Shown here one piece after another: positions 37,536-51,039 of a DNA stretch of 64,000 bases (its first letter is position 1; every line of letters starts with the position of its first letter). Under the pieces are notes generated by a model, which saw only the letters and a list, made by a program, of their open reading frames with translations, searched no databases and was not told the origin of the DNA. The position numbers were made by a program, and so were the translations under genes. The stretch is from Nomia melanderi (Eukaryota > Arthropoda > Insecta > Hymenoptera > Halictidae), in NCBI RefSeq assembly GCF_051020985.1, contig NC_135010.1, positions 2,478,001 through 2,542,000 of the forward strand, read 5' to 3'.

Positions 37536-38267
37536 GACGAAGAGAGTTCTGGCTTCTGCGCGACTATTCTCCGCCCTTTTTCAAGAAGTATGAACGACCT
37601 TAAAGTTCTTATTGATATTCACCGTGTGTCCATTTGCGCAATACTTTTCAATGAATAGAACTACAATCACGCGATGACTCCTCCGTACGAAACGAAATGT
37701 GTTTTTCGGAGAGGTGCAATCAATTATTTAGCATGTTGCATTATGGGAACGAATATTGACGTTGACCTACATTAACAACACTGGAAAATTGGTTATAATT
37801 TTCGAAGAAGTTTTAGTAATAATAATTACTATAATATAGTTTTACTAAAATTATAGTAATAATAACGATTATTCTAAGGATATTCTATTTTATACATTTT
37901 ATGTATCGTTAAATAAAAGACATATCTGTAGTAATACATTTTACGATGTTTATTTGAATTTATAATTTAAAAGGAAGTTCAGAAAACATAATGTATTATT
38001 TTATCACTTTTCTCCACTTTTTCATGTATGGAATTAATCGATTTGGCAAATGAGCCATTCATATATTTCTAAATTCACTGTAAATTTATAAATTACTACC
38101 TTCAGTTATAAGGAAAAAATTATATCATACAAAGAATTATACATTTCCTGAATATGCAGTATTATTTATATTTTCTACATTCTATTTATATTAATGTTAA
38201 TTAATCTTAGTTATTATGGTTCGTAAATATAGAAACTTTTTGATTCATATATTATATATTTCTTTCT

Positions 38268-38520
38268 TTAACCACTTGCCTGCGTTTGACGAGTATACAC
38301 CTCATTAAAATTAAAATATTATTAATTCTTTTAACGATAAATTATTTATTTTTGTAGATAAACATGTAATTTTTGTTCATTTTTCTTTAAGTTTTCGTTA
38401 GAATATATTATAGGTGCATTTGGCTTGTATTAGACGAGTATACACTTCATTATTCTTTTTCATTGCGAACATTGTCAGATATTTCTGAAATTAAATTCCA
38501 GTTAACAGTTAACAGGTTAA
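38268..38520. repeat. TTAA-bounded element, family 3
   Basis: It starts TTAACCACTTGCCTGCG and ends GTTAACAGGTTAA, giving TTAA on both sides. It contains GACGAGTATACAC and AGACGAGTATACAC and aligns over its right 180 bases with 17287-17460. The closing TTAA at 38517-38520 is also the first TTAA of a second unit, TTAACCAGTTAGCTG, which runs into AACGAGTATACTCGTC. Two elements therefore appear to share one target site, or one is nested. Confidence 0.6.
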
Positions 38521-38722
38521 CCAGTTAGCTGTTTTAACGAGTATACTCGTCATGAAGAAGTGGCAAGAAAATTTAAAAAAGTTATTTGTAGATATTAAAC
38601 GCATACTATAATAAGTTACACACTTTTCAAAACAGTCGCAACAGAAATATGTCTTTACAAACTTTAAATAAGTCTATTACAAAAATGAATTTATTGACAT
38701 ATATCGATGAGCATAATATTCG

Positions 38723-38728
38723 TTTATT
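38723..38728 (-). terminator. Polyadenylation signal
   Basis: AATAAA on the minus strand lies about 60 bases after the stop codon of the secreted-protein gene ending at 38790. Confidence 0.55.
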
Positions 38729-38789
38729 TTGCATTTGTGTATACAGTACATTTGTACAGTGTCTGTTACAGAACCACTAAATACACTTC

Positions 38790-41700
38790 TTAAGTGTCTT
38801 GGTAATCATTTTCATTTTCAGCAATATTGACGCTCTCAATGGAAGTATTTTCCAAAGGTTTTACTGCCAGTACTTCTTCTTTATCCCCCTGCAGCGTTTC
38901 TATATCCTTCTTATTTGTAATCGTTGTAAATATAATATCTTCGTCTACGTTCTCAGATTCTTTTTGAATGTTGTCGTTATTAGATATTGGGACAGATGAA
39001 GAAACGCAGGATGTCGTTTTAGTTGCTGTTTAAAAAATTCATAATATGAGATGTTTTTATCCAAATTTTATGAACACACTTGGTTTAATTTAACACGTTA
39101 ACTGGTACAGTAATCACTGATGGCAGAAGCTTCCAAATTGATCGAAAACTATTACAACAGGAACTTCATATTGAATAAAAATATTCAGTAACCAAATATT
39201 ACTCTACATAAAAATATTTAGTAATCAAATATTACTCTAAATAAAAATATGTAGTAACTAAATTGTTAATAATTGTTAAACATTTATTTAAAAAATAGTT
39301 AACAAATGTAAAAACATTTCAGAATAATTTAACATGCTGACGACGGGGTGCACCACCAGTGATTCACACTTGAATGTTGCATCAGACGGCCTGTGCCATC
39401 AAATATGTACTTCATTAAATTGATTTTGGAAATAGAAACAGTAAATATATATAATTGAAGATTAATTTACTTATACGTAATTTAAAAAATTTCAAAAACC
39501 TTTACAATTTCGTTACTAAATAGGCAAAAATGTAAATTACAGCGCATGTAAGTGGCAGTCATGTTACTAGCTCAAAAATTGTTTATTAATTCAGTGAATT
39601 TGAAATAATGAATTGGAATCTGGAATAATATTAGATCGTTACGTAAGATTACCTTCTGTAAGTTGTTTCAGCAATTTGAGTATTTCTTCTTGGTTCTTCT
39701 CCAGTGTTATTATACTTTGTTTTAACACGATCATATCATCGTCGTTGTCTTCAGGCAAATTAGTCATTGAAAATGATGGATACAATAAGGACCAAAATTG
39801 GGGGAACCGTGGAGCATCCTTTAAAGTTGTATGAAATGTCCTTGCATGTCTGTTGACTTCAGTATTATCTAATTCTATTGCGTAGCCATTTGATAATGGA
39901 TTTCCTAAAAAAATTACCTATGTTATAATTGTACTTATTTTCGCAGTAATTGTTATAAGAACTACTTTCTGGAAGTACATGATTGTATTTGTAAAAGCAC
40001 ATTCAATTAAAAGTAATAACAATTAGACTAATTAATTCATCGTTTTATTCAGATATAAGAAGTCTTCAGTAGTTATTAAAAATTTTAAATATTGTAGCTA
40101 ACAAAATATTACGATTCATTTTTAAAACTTTGTCACTTTGAATTTGTGTTTATATAAAAACTAAAATATCTTATAAACTTGTACTATGTGTACAGATCAA
40201 TTCACATTTAATTAAATCAATATATTACTCTGTTTTTAAAAGATTGTTTAGTAATAATACGAAAATAAATAATACATTCAATACATACATATCTGTACTA
40301 TATTTTTATCTTGTATTGTGTATATTTAAAAGGTGAATGAAAAATGCCTTAGTAATAGTAGATGATCTCAGACATATGAGTAGTAATGAATTATCTGCAA
40401 TTTATTGTCGGCAAATAGTGTTGAGTCATTTACGGATGTGAATTGCCTTAAATTTTTTTTGTCTCTACCTTTAGAACGTAATGACAAATTAATAGTCAGC
40501 CATCATTTGTATGGCCATAATTAAGACCATAGTTTGATCAGATATGATAGAAATGACTTCAAAGTTAAATTACTATGTGTTGTTTTTGGGTATGCTGACA
40601 TTTCATAGAACGTAACGCTGCAAATTCAAGGATTTTTATGTCAAATTGGAGAGACCTTTAATGTAATTTAAATTGTAACCAACGTATAATTTTAACTTTT
40701 TTCAAACCGTAATAATTAGATCAAGAAATTATTAAGGATTCTAGACTTTAAATTTTCTTTAAATTTTCAAAATTGTTTCCTATTAATTATTGCTGTTTTA
40801 TAGAGTTTTAATATGTTCAAATTATAGTAGTAATTAGAGTTCCAATGTTCTCAAAAATAAATTCTGTTCAGTCTCTTTAATAATATTTAAAATAACTCTA
40901 TACAATGCTAAATATGTAGGTAATTTAATTATACATAATTTTTATCCTTTTTTCTTTCACTAACGTTAATTGAGGAGATACTTAATTAAGTAACAGTTAT
41001 TTATATAACTTACATATTTAATGTTTATTACAAAACTTAAGTATGTATATTAATGGTTATTTAATTATCATTCCTTCAATCTTCATTATTAATCGTGTAA
41101 ATGATTTATGATCAATTTGAATGTATGTATTGTATATTTTAACGTTTTCAGATAGTGTAATATGATGCACCACTATCTGAAAAATCTTTACATCATGGGA
41201 TATCCACGAACTGTCGAGAAATCGAAAAATATAGCGGTTAATCATAGGAACGTCCAATCAATCATAACATAATAGATGATACGTTTGCTTCAATGATGTA
41301 AATGAATTTCTCGGTTTTAGATAATTATATGTGATTCACGGTGCTCAGTCTGTAAATCCATATTATTCATTGTTATATAATTGTAACATCTGCATACGTA
41401 TTTGAAACATTGTAGCATTATGAATATGAATTTAAATAATTCTACTTAATAAAGCTTACATATAATTATATTAACATTTAGACGAAACGAAATAATATCA
41501 TAGACAAGGAAGATATATATTAAGTAAAATAATATAACATTAGTATTAAATTAACTTAAAATAGTTTACTCATTTCTATGAACATAGAATTACAATCAAT
41601 GTTACAAGAATTCTACAGAGATCCAATTTTATTATTAGACACTTTAGACTTTCAAACAATTCTCATTTCTGAGACTTTTTGACAAACTATTCTCACAGTT

Positions 41701-41933
41701 CATTAACGCTGCAGTTATAATTCCAATATAAAGATTCTAATAGTGAAGATTAACAAGTTAATTGTATTATGACATATTTGATTCACGTATTTTATATGAA
41801 TGTTGCTAATATATATGAAAGAGTTATTATAATGGTATTCAATTTAAATAGGACATTCGTAAAAATTACCTTTAACATTCTCGTATTGTGATAGAAGAAG
41901 CAACATAAGTATCGATGCTTCCATTTTCAACAT
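38790..41933 (-). CDS. Unrecognised small secreted protein with acidic tail
   Basis: Exons in transcript order: 41933-41870, 39904-39653 and 39025-38790. They join in frame to 183 residues, with donors GTAATT and GTAATC and acceptors TTTTAG and AAACAG. The protein begins MLKMEASILMLLLLSQY, a short signal peptide; the second Met (41924) could be the true start. The middle exon has an ordered-looking stretch (NGYAIELDNTEVNRHARTF, APRFPQFWSLLYP) followed by a predicted coiled-coil heptad run (MIVLKQSIITLEKNQEEIL, KLLKQL). The last exon is polar and acidic (NVDEDII, ENENDYQDT), likely disordered. I do not know the family. The coiled coil suggests oligomer formation. A TATA-like box lies 76 bases upstream of the first ATG. 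The tandem repeat at 39175-39264 is in its last intron. Confidence 0.72.
39175..39264. repeat. 33-bp tandem repeat, about 2.7 copies
   Basis: The unit starts ATAAAAATATTCAGTAACC and ends AATATTACTCTAC. The second unit (39208-39240) differs by three bases and the third (from 39241) is partial. It is intronic. Confidence 0.85.
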
Positions 41934-42008
41934 GGCTGCTTTATACTTCAACGTAAATCAAGACACGAAAACTAAAACCTTACTAAGTGTTCCACCTTGG
42001 GCGTTCAA

Positions 42009-42018
42009 TTTATATATA
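42009..42018 (-). promoter_or_regulatory. TATA-like box of the small secreted-protein gene
   Basis: On the minus strand the sequence reads TATATATAAA, 76 bases before the ATG at 41933. That leaves room for transcription to start about 30 bases downstream with a 5' UTR of about 45 bases. AT-rich background makes chance matches common. Confidence 0.4.
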
Positions 42019-43643
42019 TTCTAAAAGCCTTAAAGTATGTAACGTGATATCGATGACATCTAGGTCATTAAGATTTGAGTTAATGAGGGTTTTCAAAAGA
42101 ATTTTATCTCCAAAAAAAATAAAGTATTTTCGAATGCATGCATATCTTCTTTCCATGCACTTATATGATTTCGTAAAATCGTTCATATTTCACAATAAAT
42201 TGTTGTTTTAGAAATCCGATTTCACATTAAAGTCAATTGTACAAGTAGGTGTACAATAGAGTAGAGCTTGCTTTATCTAAAGCAATAGGAAACCAGAAAT
42301 GTTCGAACAATAGAATTTTTTAAATAATAAGATAACTATTTTTCAATAATAAATTTCCTTTGTTTAAAGAGAAATCGTGAAAACCAACAATTTGTTTAAA
42401 TATTTATAAAACCTATGTTTCTCTGGTTATTGAATTACGTATTTATTTAAATTTTAAATCTTCAAAGAATATTAGACAAAAGTATAAATTTCACTTTTGC
42501 AAATTAAGCTTTTAGTTTTCAATATGATGATATTTAGTTAATACTTGTTATTGTATTATTTTTACTCTATGTTCATTGTAATTGATTATTAATATTCATG
42601 TGTAATTTATTTAAATGACTAATATCACTATTGTTCCTATTATTGCATAAAAGAGTGGAATATACATATTGTGACCTCCTTCTTCTATATAAGACATTTT
42701 TATTTAACCTTTTAACATTTTATTATCCAATATGTTTCAAGAGGTTTCATTGTGAATAAAAATATTTTCAATCAAACGTAGAGGGAACCAAACTTTTATA
42801 TTTACGATAAAATGATAATGAAATAAACAAAAATTTTCATTTATTACTATTAAGACGATGCAGGAAAAATATACTTTTACGATACTCACAAAAAATGTGC
42901 TAATAACGAATTACTTGTTACAGTAATAATTATTATACTTAACTTTCTAAAACCAAATAAAGCATAAAATCACAATAACTCAAATCATTATACTCACTAT
43001 TTTAACTCTTTGCCATACAATGTTGTGTTAAACTCGTGAGGGAAATCGCAAATTGAAATTGACGAAAGTAAATAAATCGCAATACTCTTAAGTCTAAATT
43101 AAATATTATATTTCTGTAATCAACTGTTAAACTTTGAAGTAAACGTGAATGTAGATGAGTATGGAATTCTGCTTTGTTTCTAATAAGTTATTAATAACAA
43201 AGTAATTCTTTCTGATGTAGTTATGAAATAAATCATATGTTAAGGGGTCAATAATTTGTATAGATCTATTTCAATTAAAGAAATATTATCGATAGTTAAC
43301 TATGAAAATTATACAATCTAAGTTCGCAGATTTTCTTATGAAACCATTATGATTAGGATTCTCTTCGACAGAGAATTTATTGCTAGAAGAGATTCTGTTT
43401 TGATAATGAACGTTCTGACATTAATACGGATAATTATGGATGCATTACGAGATATCCTGTACATATTTTGAAAATGTATTTAATATAAGAATATTCCATG
43501 CAATTAAATATTTAATATAACAATGATTTATAACTTCAGGTAAACCATATAAGTAACTTAAAAATATTTAACTCAAAAGGATAGATGCTTACTAATTGTA
43601 AATATGTTTATCCGCAAAATACATGTTCCACAATGCTTTAAAG

Positions 43644-43855
43644 TATTGAGTTGGTGCAAAAATTTTGACGAATTTTTTTCTAAGAAATAAAAATAAGAAT
43701 TCTCAACTGTTCGCTGTCTAAACCAAAACTAAGTAAAAATAAAAGAAGCGTACTTTACGGATATTATAATAGTTTGAAAACAGATTTTATTTGTTTTGAA
43801 GAAAAATATTTTTCCGTTAACCACGAAACGTCAAAATTTTTGCATCAACCCAATA
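43644..43855. mobile_element. Mariner-type MITE
   Basis: The 212-bp unit has 27-bp terminal inverted repeats with only two mismatches. The left end begins TATTGAGTTGGTGCAAAAAT, and the right end read on the minus strand begins TATTGGGTTGATGCAAAAAT. Both continue with TTTGACG. The outer TA fits the mariner target duplication, and TTRGGTTGGTGCAAAA is a hallmark terminus of mariner elements, including human Hsmar1/Made1. The interior has no transposase, so it is non-autonomous. The nearly perfect ends suggest fairly recent insertion. Confidence 0.88.
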
Positions 43856-44097
43856 TTTAGATATGGAGGGCTATGCTAAACTTCAATTCGCACACAATTA
43901 AAATTGCGATGACGCTGAAAATGACATAATAACCATATGCACCGTACACTCGGTTTACACGAATGAAAATCGCGTAAATAGTATCCGTCGGTACAAGAAA
44001 AAACAAAATATTGGAAAGAAAAGCTGGTATAAGTTTTAGAAACACATATTTACTCCACACAGCCAAACAAAACAAATAATAATGATATTTCAGAAAA

Positions 44098-44323
44098 CAA
44101 AACTACATTTTTACTTTTTTACAAAAATGACTGGTTTCGGTCTTTTTTGTTTCGCAATTACTGTTGTCTTCAAAGCATTGAATATTCGAAATGATTTTGA
44201 AAATAAATAGTTTCACTTGAATACTATAACAAGTATCCGAAGAAACTGAAAGTAATCTATTGTTACAATTTTTATAAGAATTACATATTTATCGTATTAA
44301 ATGCTCGGTGGTTCTAGTGTCAA
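44098..44323. repeat. TTAA-type MITE, family 1, copy C
   Basis: The right end GGTGGTTCTAGTGTCAAC and the interior (AATGACTGGTTTCGGTC, TTTCGCAATTA, CGTATTAAATGCTCGG) match the reverse complement of the copy at 58919. The left terminus is degraded, so the left coordinate is approximate and a clean TTAA is missing on both sides. It begins about 240 bases after the mariner-type MITE ends. Confidence 0.6.
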
Positions 44324-44872
44324 CATCGTTCAGTATTACTATAACAACACACTGTTTGATTATAATAGATGATAATAATAGATGAAATTCACAGCTGATT
44401 TACGATGAGCTTAATAGATGAAGTACAAAGACTTCAGATTGAATTTTATCCCAATGTCTACCTATTTTAACACTTTTTCCTGTAATTATTTATACTATCA
44501 TAATTGTACGACATGAAAGTGCCACTTCAGTGCTTCCGAAGCATTCTTGAATATACAATTAAAGTACTATATTAAACTATAATTAAATTGAATAATATCG
44601 ACTTCAAAAACTGTCTATTGACTTAAGTTTATCTATTTTCAATGTTTATTAGTATATTATAATATACGCCACACATGGACAACAAAAACAAGATTTTTAA
44701 GTCAATCAATACCAATAAAAAAAACTTGTTATAACTCGGAAACGATATGTTTAATTTAATTAATTAACACTCTATAGGCTCGTGTGACTTTTATAGTACA
44801 TATCAATTGTATTAAATTCTCTATGTTCAAGTATTAAAATAGCGCGTAAAAACTACGCACAAGAATTTTGTT

Positions 44873-45165
44873 ATTATCGACGAAGCTTGGCGATCTAGAA
44901 GCAATGCGAAGCAATCAGCAGGCATAGGCGATCGTTCCGTGATTCAAGTATACCTAGGCCACGAGGAGGTAGCACGTTTTGACATTGAACCCGAGAGGCA
45001 GATGTACCTTGGGCTCTTGAGACAATACACGCCTCCATGAAACGGAACGAGCAGCTGTCCAAAGCCTCTACGGATTAATACGCAGAAGGTAATCAACTTT
45101 CGCGATTGGGTATTCCCCGGCAGCGTCATTCGTCCGTTCACAGCCAAGAAATTTATCTAGCAGCG
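44873..45165. other. GC-richer patch in the gene-poor region
   Basis: About 290 bases have close to 50% GC and many CpG dinucleotides, flanked by AT-rich DNA. A 67-codon minus-strand frame (45147-44944) crosses it, but its protein resembles nothing I know and has no clear splice signals. It may be an exon of a non-coding RNA, a regulatory element, or an old insertion. Confidence 0.35.
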
Positions 45166-45350
45166 ATGCAACTGAAGATTTTACGTAAATCATTTGTTTG
45201 TTTAACTTTGCTGAGAATTGTATGTTGCAACTATTTGTAACAAATTAATAAACAGTTTGGCAGAGACTTACGAGGAATATGTAGTTAGCGAGTTGATGTT
45301 ATTCCATATCATGTGATTAAAAATTAAATTCTGATTACGTATTTTATATA

Positions 45351-45597
45351 TTAACACATTCCGAGCCATCGGAAATTTTGGTTATATCTTGCTTATGAAG
45401 TGCACTGATTTTTTAAATGAAATATTAAGTTACAATCAAGTTTTTGCTGACTTATATATATTTTGATACTGTTTATTTATGTTTTCGCCGCTTCGTAACG
45501 TGTACCGCTATCCCTTGCCAGATGTCTAACAAAAAATGGTTCCTTACAAAAATTGCGTGTGAACGACAAATGGCACACGTGGCACGGACCGTGTTAA
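45351..45597. repeat. TTAA-bounded element, family 2-like, copy C
   Basis: The left end is TTAACACATTCCGAGCCA and the right end GGCACGGACCGTGTTAA, both with TTAA. The inverted match is imperfect. Its size (247 bp) and the CAC start match the copies at 14544 and 19434. The interior is not obviously alike, so family membership is tentative. Confidence 0.5.
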
Positions 45598-48500
45598 AAA
45601 TGAAAGTGTTACTTGTATATGTACATAGTTGTTAAAAGATTTGAAGTTAACTTTGTTTTCAATAAATATGAAATTTTTCATAAATCAGCTGTGAATTTCT
45701 GCGCTTAAATTTAATTTTTATTCACACAAACAGTTACTGTAAATTAATTTCTCCATTTCCTCTTGTTTCCTTTATTTTGTCTTTGTATAAATACTTACCC
45801 GAGATCAATAAAAACAGATCAATAAAAATAAAGAAAGAAAGGAAAAATTAATATTTGAAATTTATTAATTTTCCCTACATTTTAGGAATATAAATTAATA
45901 AATTCGTAATAATCAGCTTAAATTGTATTTGAAACATAAGGAAAACGGTGTCAATGAAACAGACTCCTTTGCAAAATGTTTACAAGATGAAGGATATTCA
46001 TTAAACATTTCTTGCCTCCTTAATTAGAGGAAAAGTGTAACTCCTTTTCTTTACAATGTTTCTCGAGCTTAAGTGACTATGTTCACTCTATAGTTAGATA
46101 TCGTTCCATTTTAATAGAATGTTTATAGCATTGGAATTTGTATATTTTCTGGCATTAGAAAAATAATTTATATTATTTTCGTAATGTTATTTTAATTGTA
46201 AAATGAATTACAATATTCCACAACAAATAATTTTCTGCTTGTATTATGTAATATTACATGTTGTACATTTTTTATTTATTGATAAATTATTTCCGTCTCA
46301 ACACAATTTTTTTTATCTAATCATTTATCTAGAAGACTAAACCAATCAAATAGAAATAGAAAATATGTAATAAAATATTAATTTTATTCATAACCATAAA
46401 TTCCTATAATCATCATTTATTTCTTATTTGTTTAAAATAATTCCTAAAAACATAAAGTTGCATAAATATGCGTAGTACTGGTACTAAAGCGTTCTATAAT
46501 TATAATCAATTGAAGTTGTTCCGACAATAATTATCATTAATTACAAAAGTAAATTCATACACTTAAATCGAAGTGCATACATTTTATAAAGTATGTTAAT
46601 CATATTTTTTATGAACATAATGAAAATATGTAAACACTATGTAAATTATATTACGTAACAAATAAATATCGTTAGCCTTAAACAATTTTTTTATTAAAAT
46701 AAACTTATAAAAGAAGATTTGTATTCATCTTATTGCTATTGCTTTTATGTAGTACCTTCATGAAAAAATAAAACTGAATCCTTACGTTACTTTTATTATG
46801 ACTAAACAACAATTAGTCTTTCTAAATGAGGAAGTATCCTTATGGAAACTTTTGCAATAATAATTCGTCATATTTTCCATTCACACAAAGAAACTGCAAT
46901 ATCATCAATAAATTCTGGGAATGAAAGAACACAGCGTAATAATCTATCGATTGCTACCCAATAATTAAACAACCACGGTCATATTCTGATCGATTCATGG
47001 ATAGAATTATTTCGTCATTCAAGCATGGTTAACCTAACTTTACTGCATTCCGAAAAAAATGACGGACAAACCGTTTCAATTATCCTTTATCAGCTACCAC
47101 GAGCAACAGGATGCACGAGTAATTACTACATAGGCTATAGACATTTATGCAGATTTGTACCAGTACACGTATACATACAAGGAAAGTAAACTTCAATACT
47201 ATTTTACTTCTTTGTGGCAAGAATTCACATGACACAAAATTAATCCAAAACTGACGTCAAACTGAAATTTCATTAAACTGTGCATTTTATTGTTTTTAAA
47301 TAAAATGTTATTACCTATAAATACTTTAAGATCTAGAATTAATTACTGTTTAAAGCAAAAACGCTATTTTTCAGTATTGGAAGCACTACTAAATATAAAT
47401 GAAAGTATTTTTAAATATACTTAAATAGTTTATTATTGTTTCTTTATTTAAATAGTTTAAATGTCATCAGTGGATAGAAAGATATTTTTACAAAATTTGA
47501 AATAGCACATAGTTCTTGAAATGATAAATGCAAATTGTACAAATAAATAGGTGAATGTATTAACAACATTTAGTTTTATTAACTGAAAGAATGAAAAATT
47601 ATTGAAAACATGATAATGAAAAACAAAAAATAAATTAATGTAAAATTGACCTTTTGCTGCAATTCACGTTAATAACGTTAGTGAAATTAAAATTATAATG
47701 TACATTATACGAAATATTTTGTAACTTGTACCTTCGTGCTCCTTTCGAATTTGTTGAAAATGTTACAATTTGCATGTCTTTTTTAATTTTTACTTTCATT
47801 TCATTTTTTTAAATTAATTTCCATTTTCGTAATACTCACAAGTCATATAATCGTAACATTTATTCCTTTTTTTGCTCGAATGTGATTGAATCCAGAGGAT
47901 ATTTCTTCAAGTTATATTGAAAGATTGAATTACATTTAAATAAACATTTTTATGATAAGAATTTGTTATAAAGTCTTAGCTCCAAGGAGAGTATGTTCTT
48001 TCTTGGCATCTATTGAAGGAAGAAATTTGTGCAATATATTTTCGAAAGAATAGCATATTCGAATATTTAATATTTTTCGAACAAAACTAAAACAAAATAA
48101 ATATGAATGATAATTCACAAGGTGTATATTCATTCAATTAAATGCCCAGCATTAAATTCCGAGAAAAATCAATTTGTTGAAAAATTATTTTTATATTCAA
48201 AGTAAAAGATAAAATGAAGATTTATATTTGGTATTTAAACAAAATTTTAAAAGTATTGGCCATTCATATGAATAATAATATAGAAGTATGTAGCTTATTC
48301 TTGTGATTTAGTTGGTCGATGATGTTGAATGATGGCGGGTACCGTGAGCTGTCATTGTAGTATTGACGTAAACATTGATTTATATATTTGATAGCATTAA
48401 ACGGGATTTTGAAACGGAAGTCTTCGCTTCGACGTATTCATCGTAAGATCCTTACTCAAAAATCATTCACAATAAATTGAATACAATTTATAATTCCGTT

Positions 48501-49543
48501 TATTTCCAATTCGTTTCTCACTATTCACTGCTACTATTTTATTTTTTCATTATTATCTCGGGGTTATCAGAATCCGATGCAAAAATTACAGAATACCAAG
48601 AATAGGAAGAAGAAAACAAAATTTTGGTTTATTATGCTAAATAAGGTTATTAGGTTAGTGTACAAGATTGATGTAAATGATTAATTTTATTTTTAATTAA
48701 CATTAACCTTGCCGGGAACCGGTCGAATGATCGGATTTTTCTTCTAATATTTTGTTTTTTTTTGTGTCAGCAGACTCTATGTGATTTTCACTCGCGTAAA
48801 ACGAATCCACGTGGAACAAATTTTCGCGTAAATTGAGGGTCACGTGTACATGTTACACTTCAAGTAACTCCAAAAAAGAAATCGCAAGGTGTTAAATTGC
48901 ACGATCGTGCTAGCCAGTTCTAATCTCCATAACGACAGATTACACGACTGGAAATTTGGTCTGCACAAACTACATTGTTTCACATACTGTGTGATAATTC
49001 GCAACATCCTGTTCGAACCATATAAACTACTTTTTTAAGTGGTCTAAGTCCATTTTTTCTTACATTGAGATATTTAAGGAGTCGCGTTTGAATTAACATA
49101 AAAATATTAGCAAACGTTAATCAGTTCGGGTAATGTTTATAAAACCATAAACTTGTTATAATTTATTATGCAATAATAATTAATAAAGTTCTGAAAGAAA
49201 GTAAGCGATTTTTGAACTACAAATAGACTTATTCCACTTTCAAAGAAAACCTTTTTATGATAACATTTTAAACTTCATTTAATTAATTTATGAGAATATC
49301 GTACGTCATTAATTGTATGATTATAAATATAAAAAGAGAATATCTATATCTCATTAAAACTATCATTAACTCATGTTTTTCCAAAAATGGACTTATACCA
49401 CTTCAATAAAAAACGATTCATATGTCCTTCACATCCATATCACCAATTTCACATAGAAAAATTCTCGGGCATCACACAGTAACGATTTACATTCACCATT
49501 ACAATAAAACCAGCTTCTGTTTGTTCACGATATTGATGCGGAA

Positions 49544-49810
49544 ATGGAACATAAGAAAGTGGATGATGGATTTAAACGGAAAATAATCTTTAACAATGAT
49601 GTTCATTTCCGCATTAATATCTTCAAAAATGCAAGTTGGAACATCCAATACCCAATTGACGAAGGTCTCTTTATTGTCAATGGCCTCCAACAGGCAGCTC
49701 TGGGGTCAATTGAATTTTATATAGACGCAGGTGAAGATCTTTCGTCAAAATTCCTTGTACAGTGCAGCTTTGTCTGTGTTGCGCAAATGTTTAATTGTTG
49801 TGCTCAGTAG
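49544..49810 (+). pseudogene. Possible degenerate transposase fragment
   Basis: An 88-codon frame contains KIIFNNDVHFRINIFKN, which loosely recalls the (I/L)xFSDExHF...N segment around the second catalytic Asp of mariner-type transposases. The rest shows no clear family features, the frame is short, and no inverted terminal repeats were found around it. It could be chance. Confidence 0.2.
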
Positions 49811-50804
49811 TGTATTGATGTTTTAGGATTTATTGTTACACTCTCACTCACTGCAACTGTGTTTTGTGCAGAACAACCGAAACGTTAGCGTAGATGAGAT
49901 ACGTTATCTTCGATTGAATACGTATGCTTAAATTTCTTAGACAACTCTTCATCAGTTAAGTGTGTATATCTCTATCAACTCTATTGAAATGAGTGCGTAC
50001 TTTCCTTATTGTAATGGGTATTTAGAATAAATAAACGTTGCCTTAACATGTAACGTGACATATTTATCCTTTATGTGCAAAATTGAATACCCGGGTAACC
50101 ATTTCTATTTCAACGCGAAAGTTTATTATGCTTTGATCGGAATATATAAATATCCTTTTAAATACCCTTTCCTTGGATAATTTTGAATTGAGGCAGGTTT
50201 AATAAATAAAGATCTAAAAAATAGAATATTAGAATCCATACGACGGATGATAGAGGGAAGTCGAATATTGTATTCATTTTGTTAATTATTTTTGTGCACA
50301 AATTCATATTATACGCTCGATTTATCTGAAATATCTATTATAATAATTTTGTCAAAGCGCATTTAATAAATTGAAATGTTCATTAATTATTAATAAAAGT
50401 GTTAATGATAAATCCTTATACGTGCTTCAAATGCACTTATTTCAAGGTATGTTACAACAATAAGATTAATATGAATATAATGAAATAATAAATACAATAA
50501 AATTAAGTAGTAGAAGTTGTAATAGCACATCGGTGTGTCTAGTAACATAAATTGTTTTAGTCTTTTTACAAAAAATAATTAGAATAAATACTAACAGGAA
50601 TTATTAATCTGACATTATGTTTATATTCAACGTACTGTTTAGTTAATAATCGCATACATAAACGAAATTTTTGCTTTAAAATTTTATGTATATACACAGC
50701 AATATAAAACAAAACAAATAAAAGATTATTAAATATTCTTTTCAATGTGTTAATATTGTTCAGTATTTTAATTATTTTTCAGTATTCTTCTTGTTTCTTA
50801 GATC

Positions 50805-50823
50805 ATCAATCAATCAATCAATC
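50805..50823. repeat. ATCA microsatellite
   Basis: Nearly five tandem units of ATCA. Confidence 0.8.
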
Positions 50824-51039
50824 TTCAACTAACTTGAATAAAAAATTGGTCGAACAACTATTTGAAAACTTTTTGAAAACACGCAGGCATTTCAAAATTC
50901 GAAGATAACATCTATAGGTAAAAGGTTTATGAATTAGTATTGTTTGTGATAATAATTTGTATCATTTGTACCATTTGTATCAATTACTTTGTAATACATG
51001 AAATACTAAGAAATAATTATAAAATCAATTTTTTATATT

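Larger units (their letters stand above)
37536..38789. other. Spacer between two minus-strand secreted-protein genes
   Basis: The left part is the promoter side of the gene starting at 37535 and has a GC-richer patch (37550-37720) without an obvious TATA box. The right part contains a TTAA-bounded element (38268-38520), the start of a second one, and the 3' UTR of the next minus-strand gene. No other gene is seen. Confidence 0.55.

Noticed and set aside
43857..44075. Hydrophobic 72-codon minus-strand frame between two repeats
   Set aside because: It reads like a membrane peptide, but AT-rich DNA gives Phe/Ile/Leu frames easily, it abuts a MITE, and no promoter or splice context is seen.
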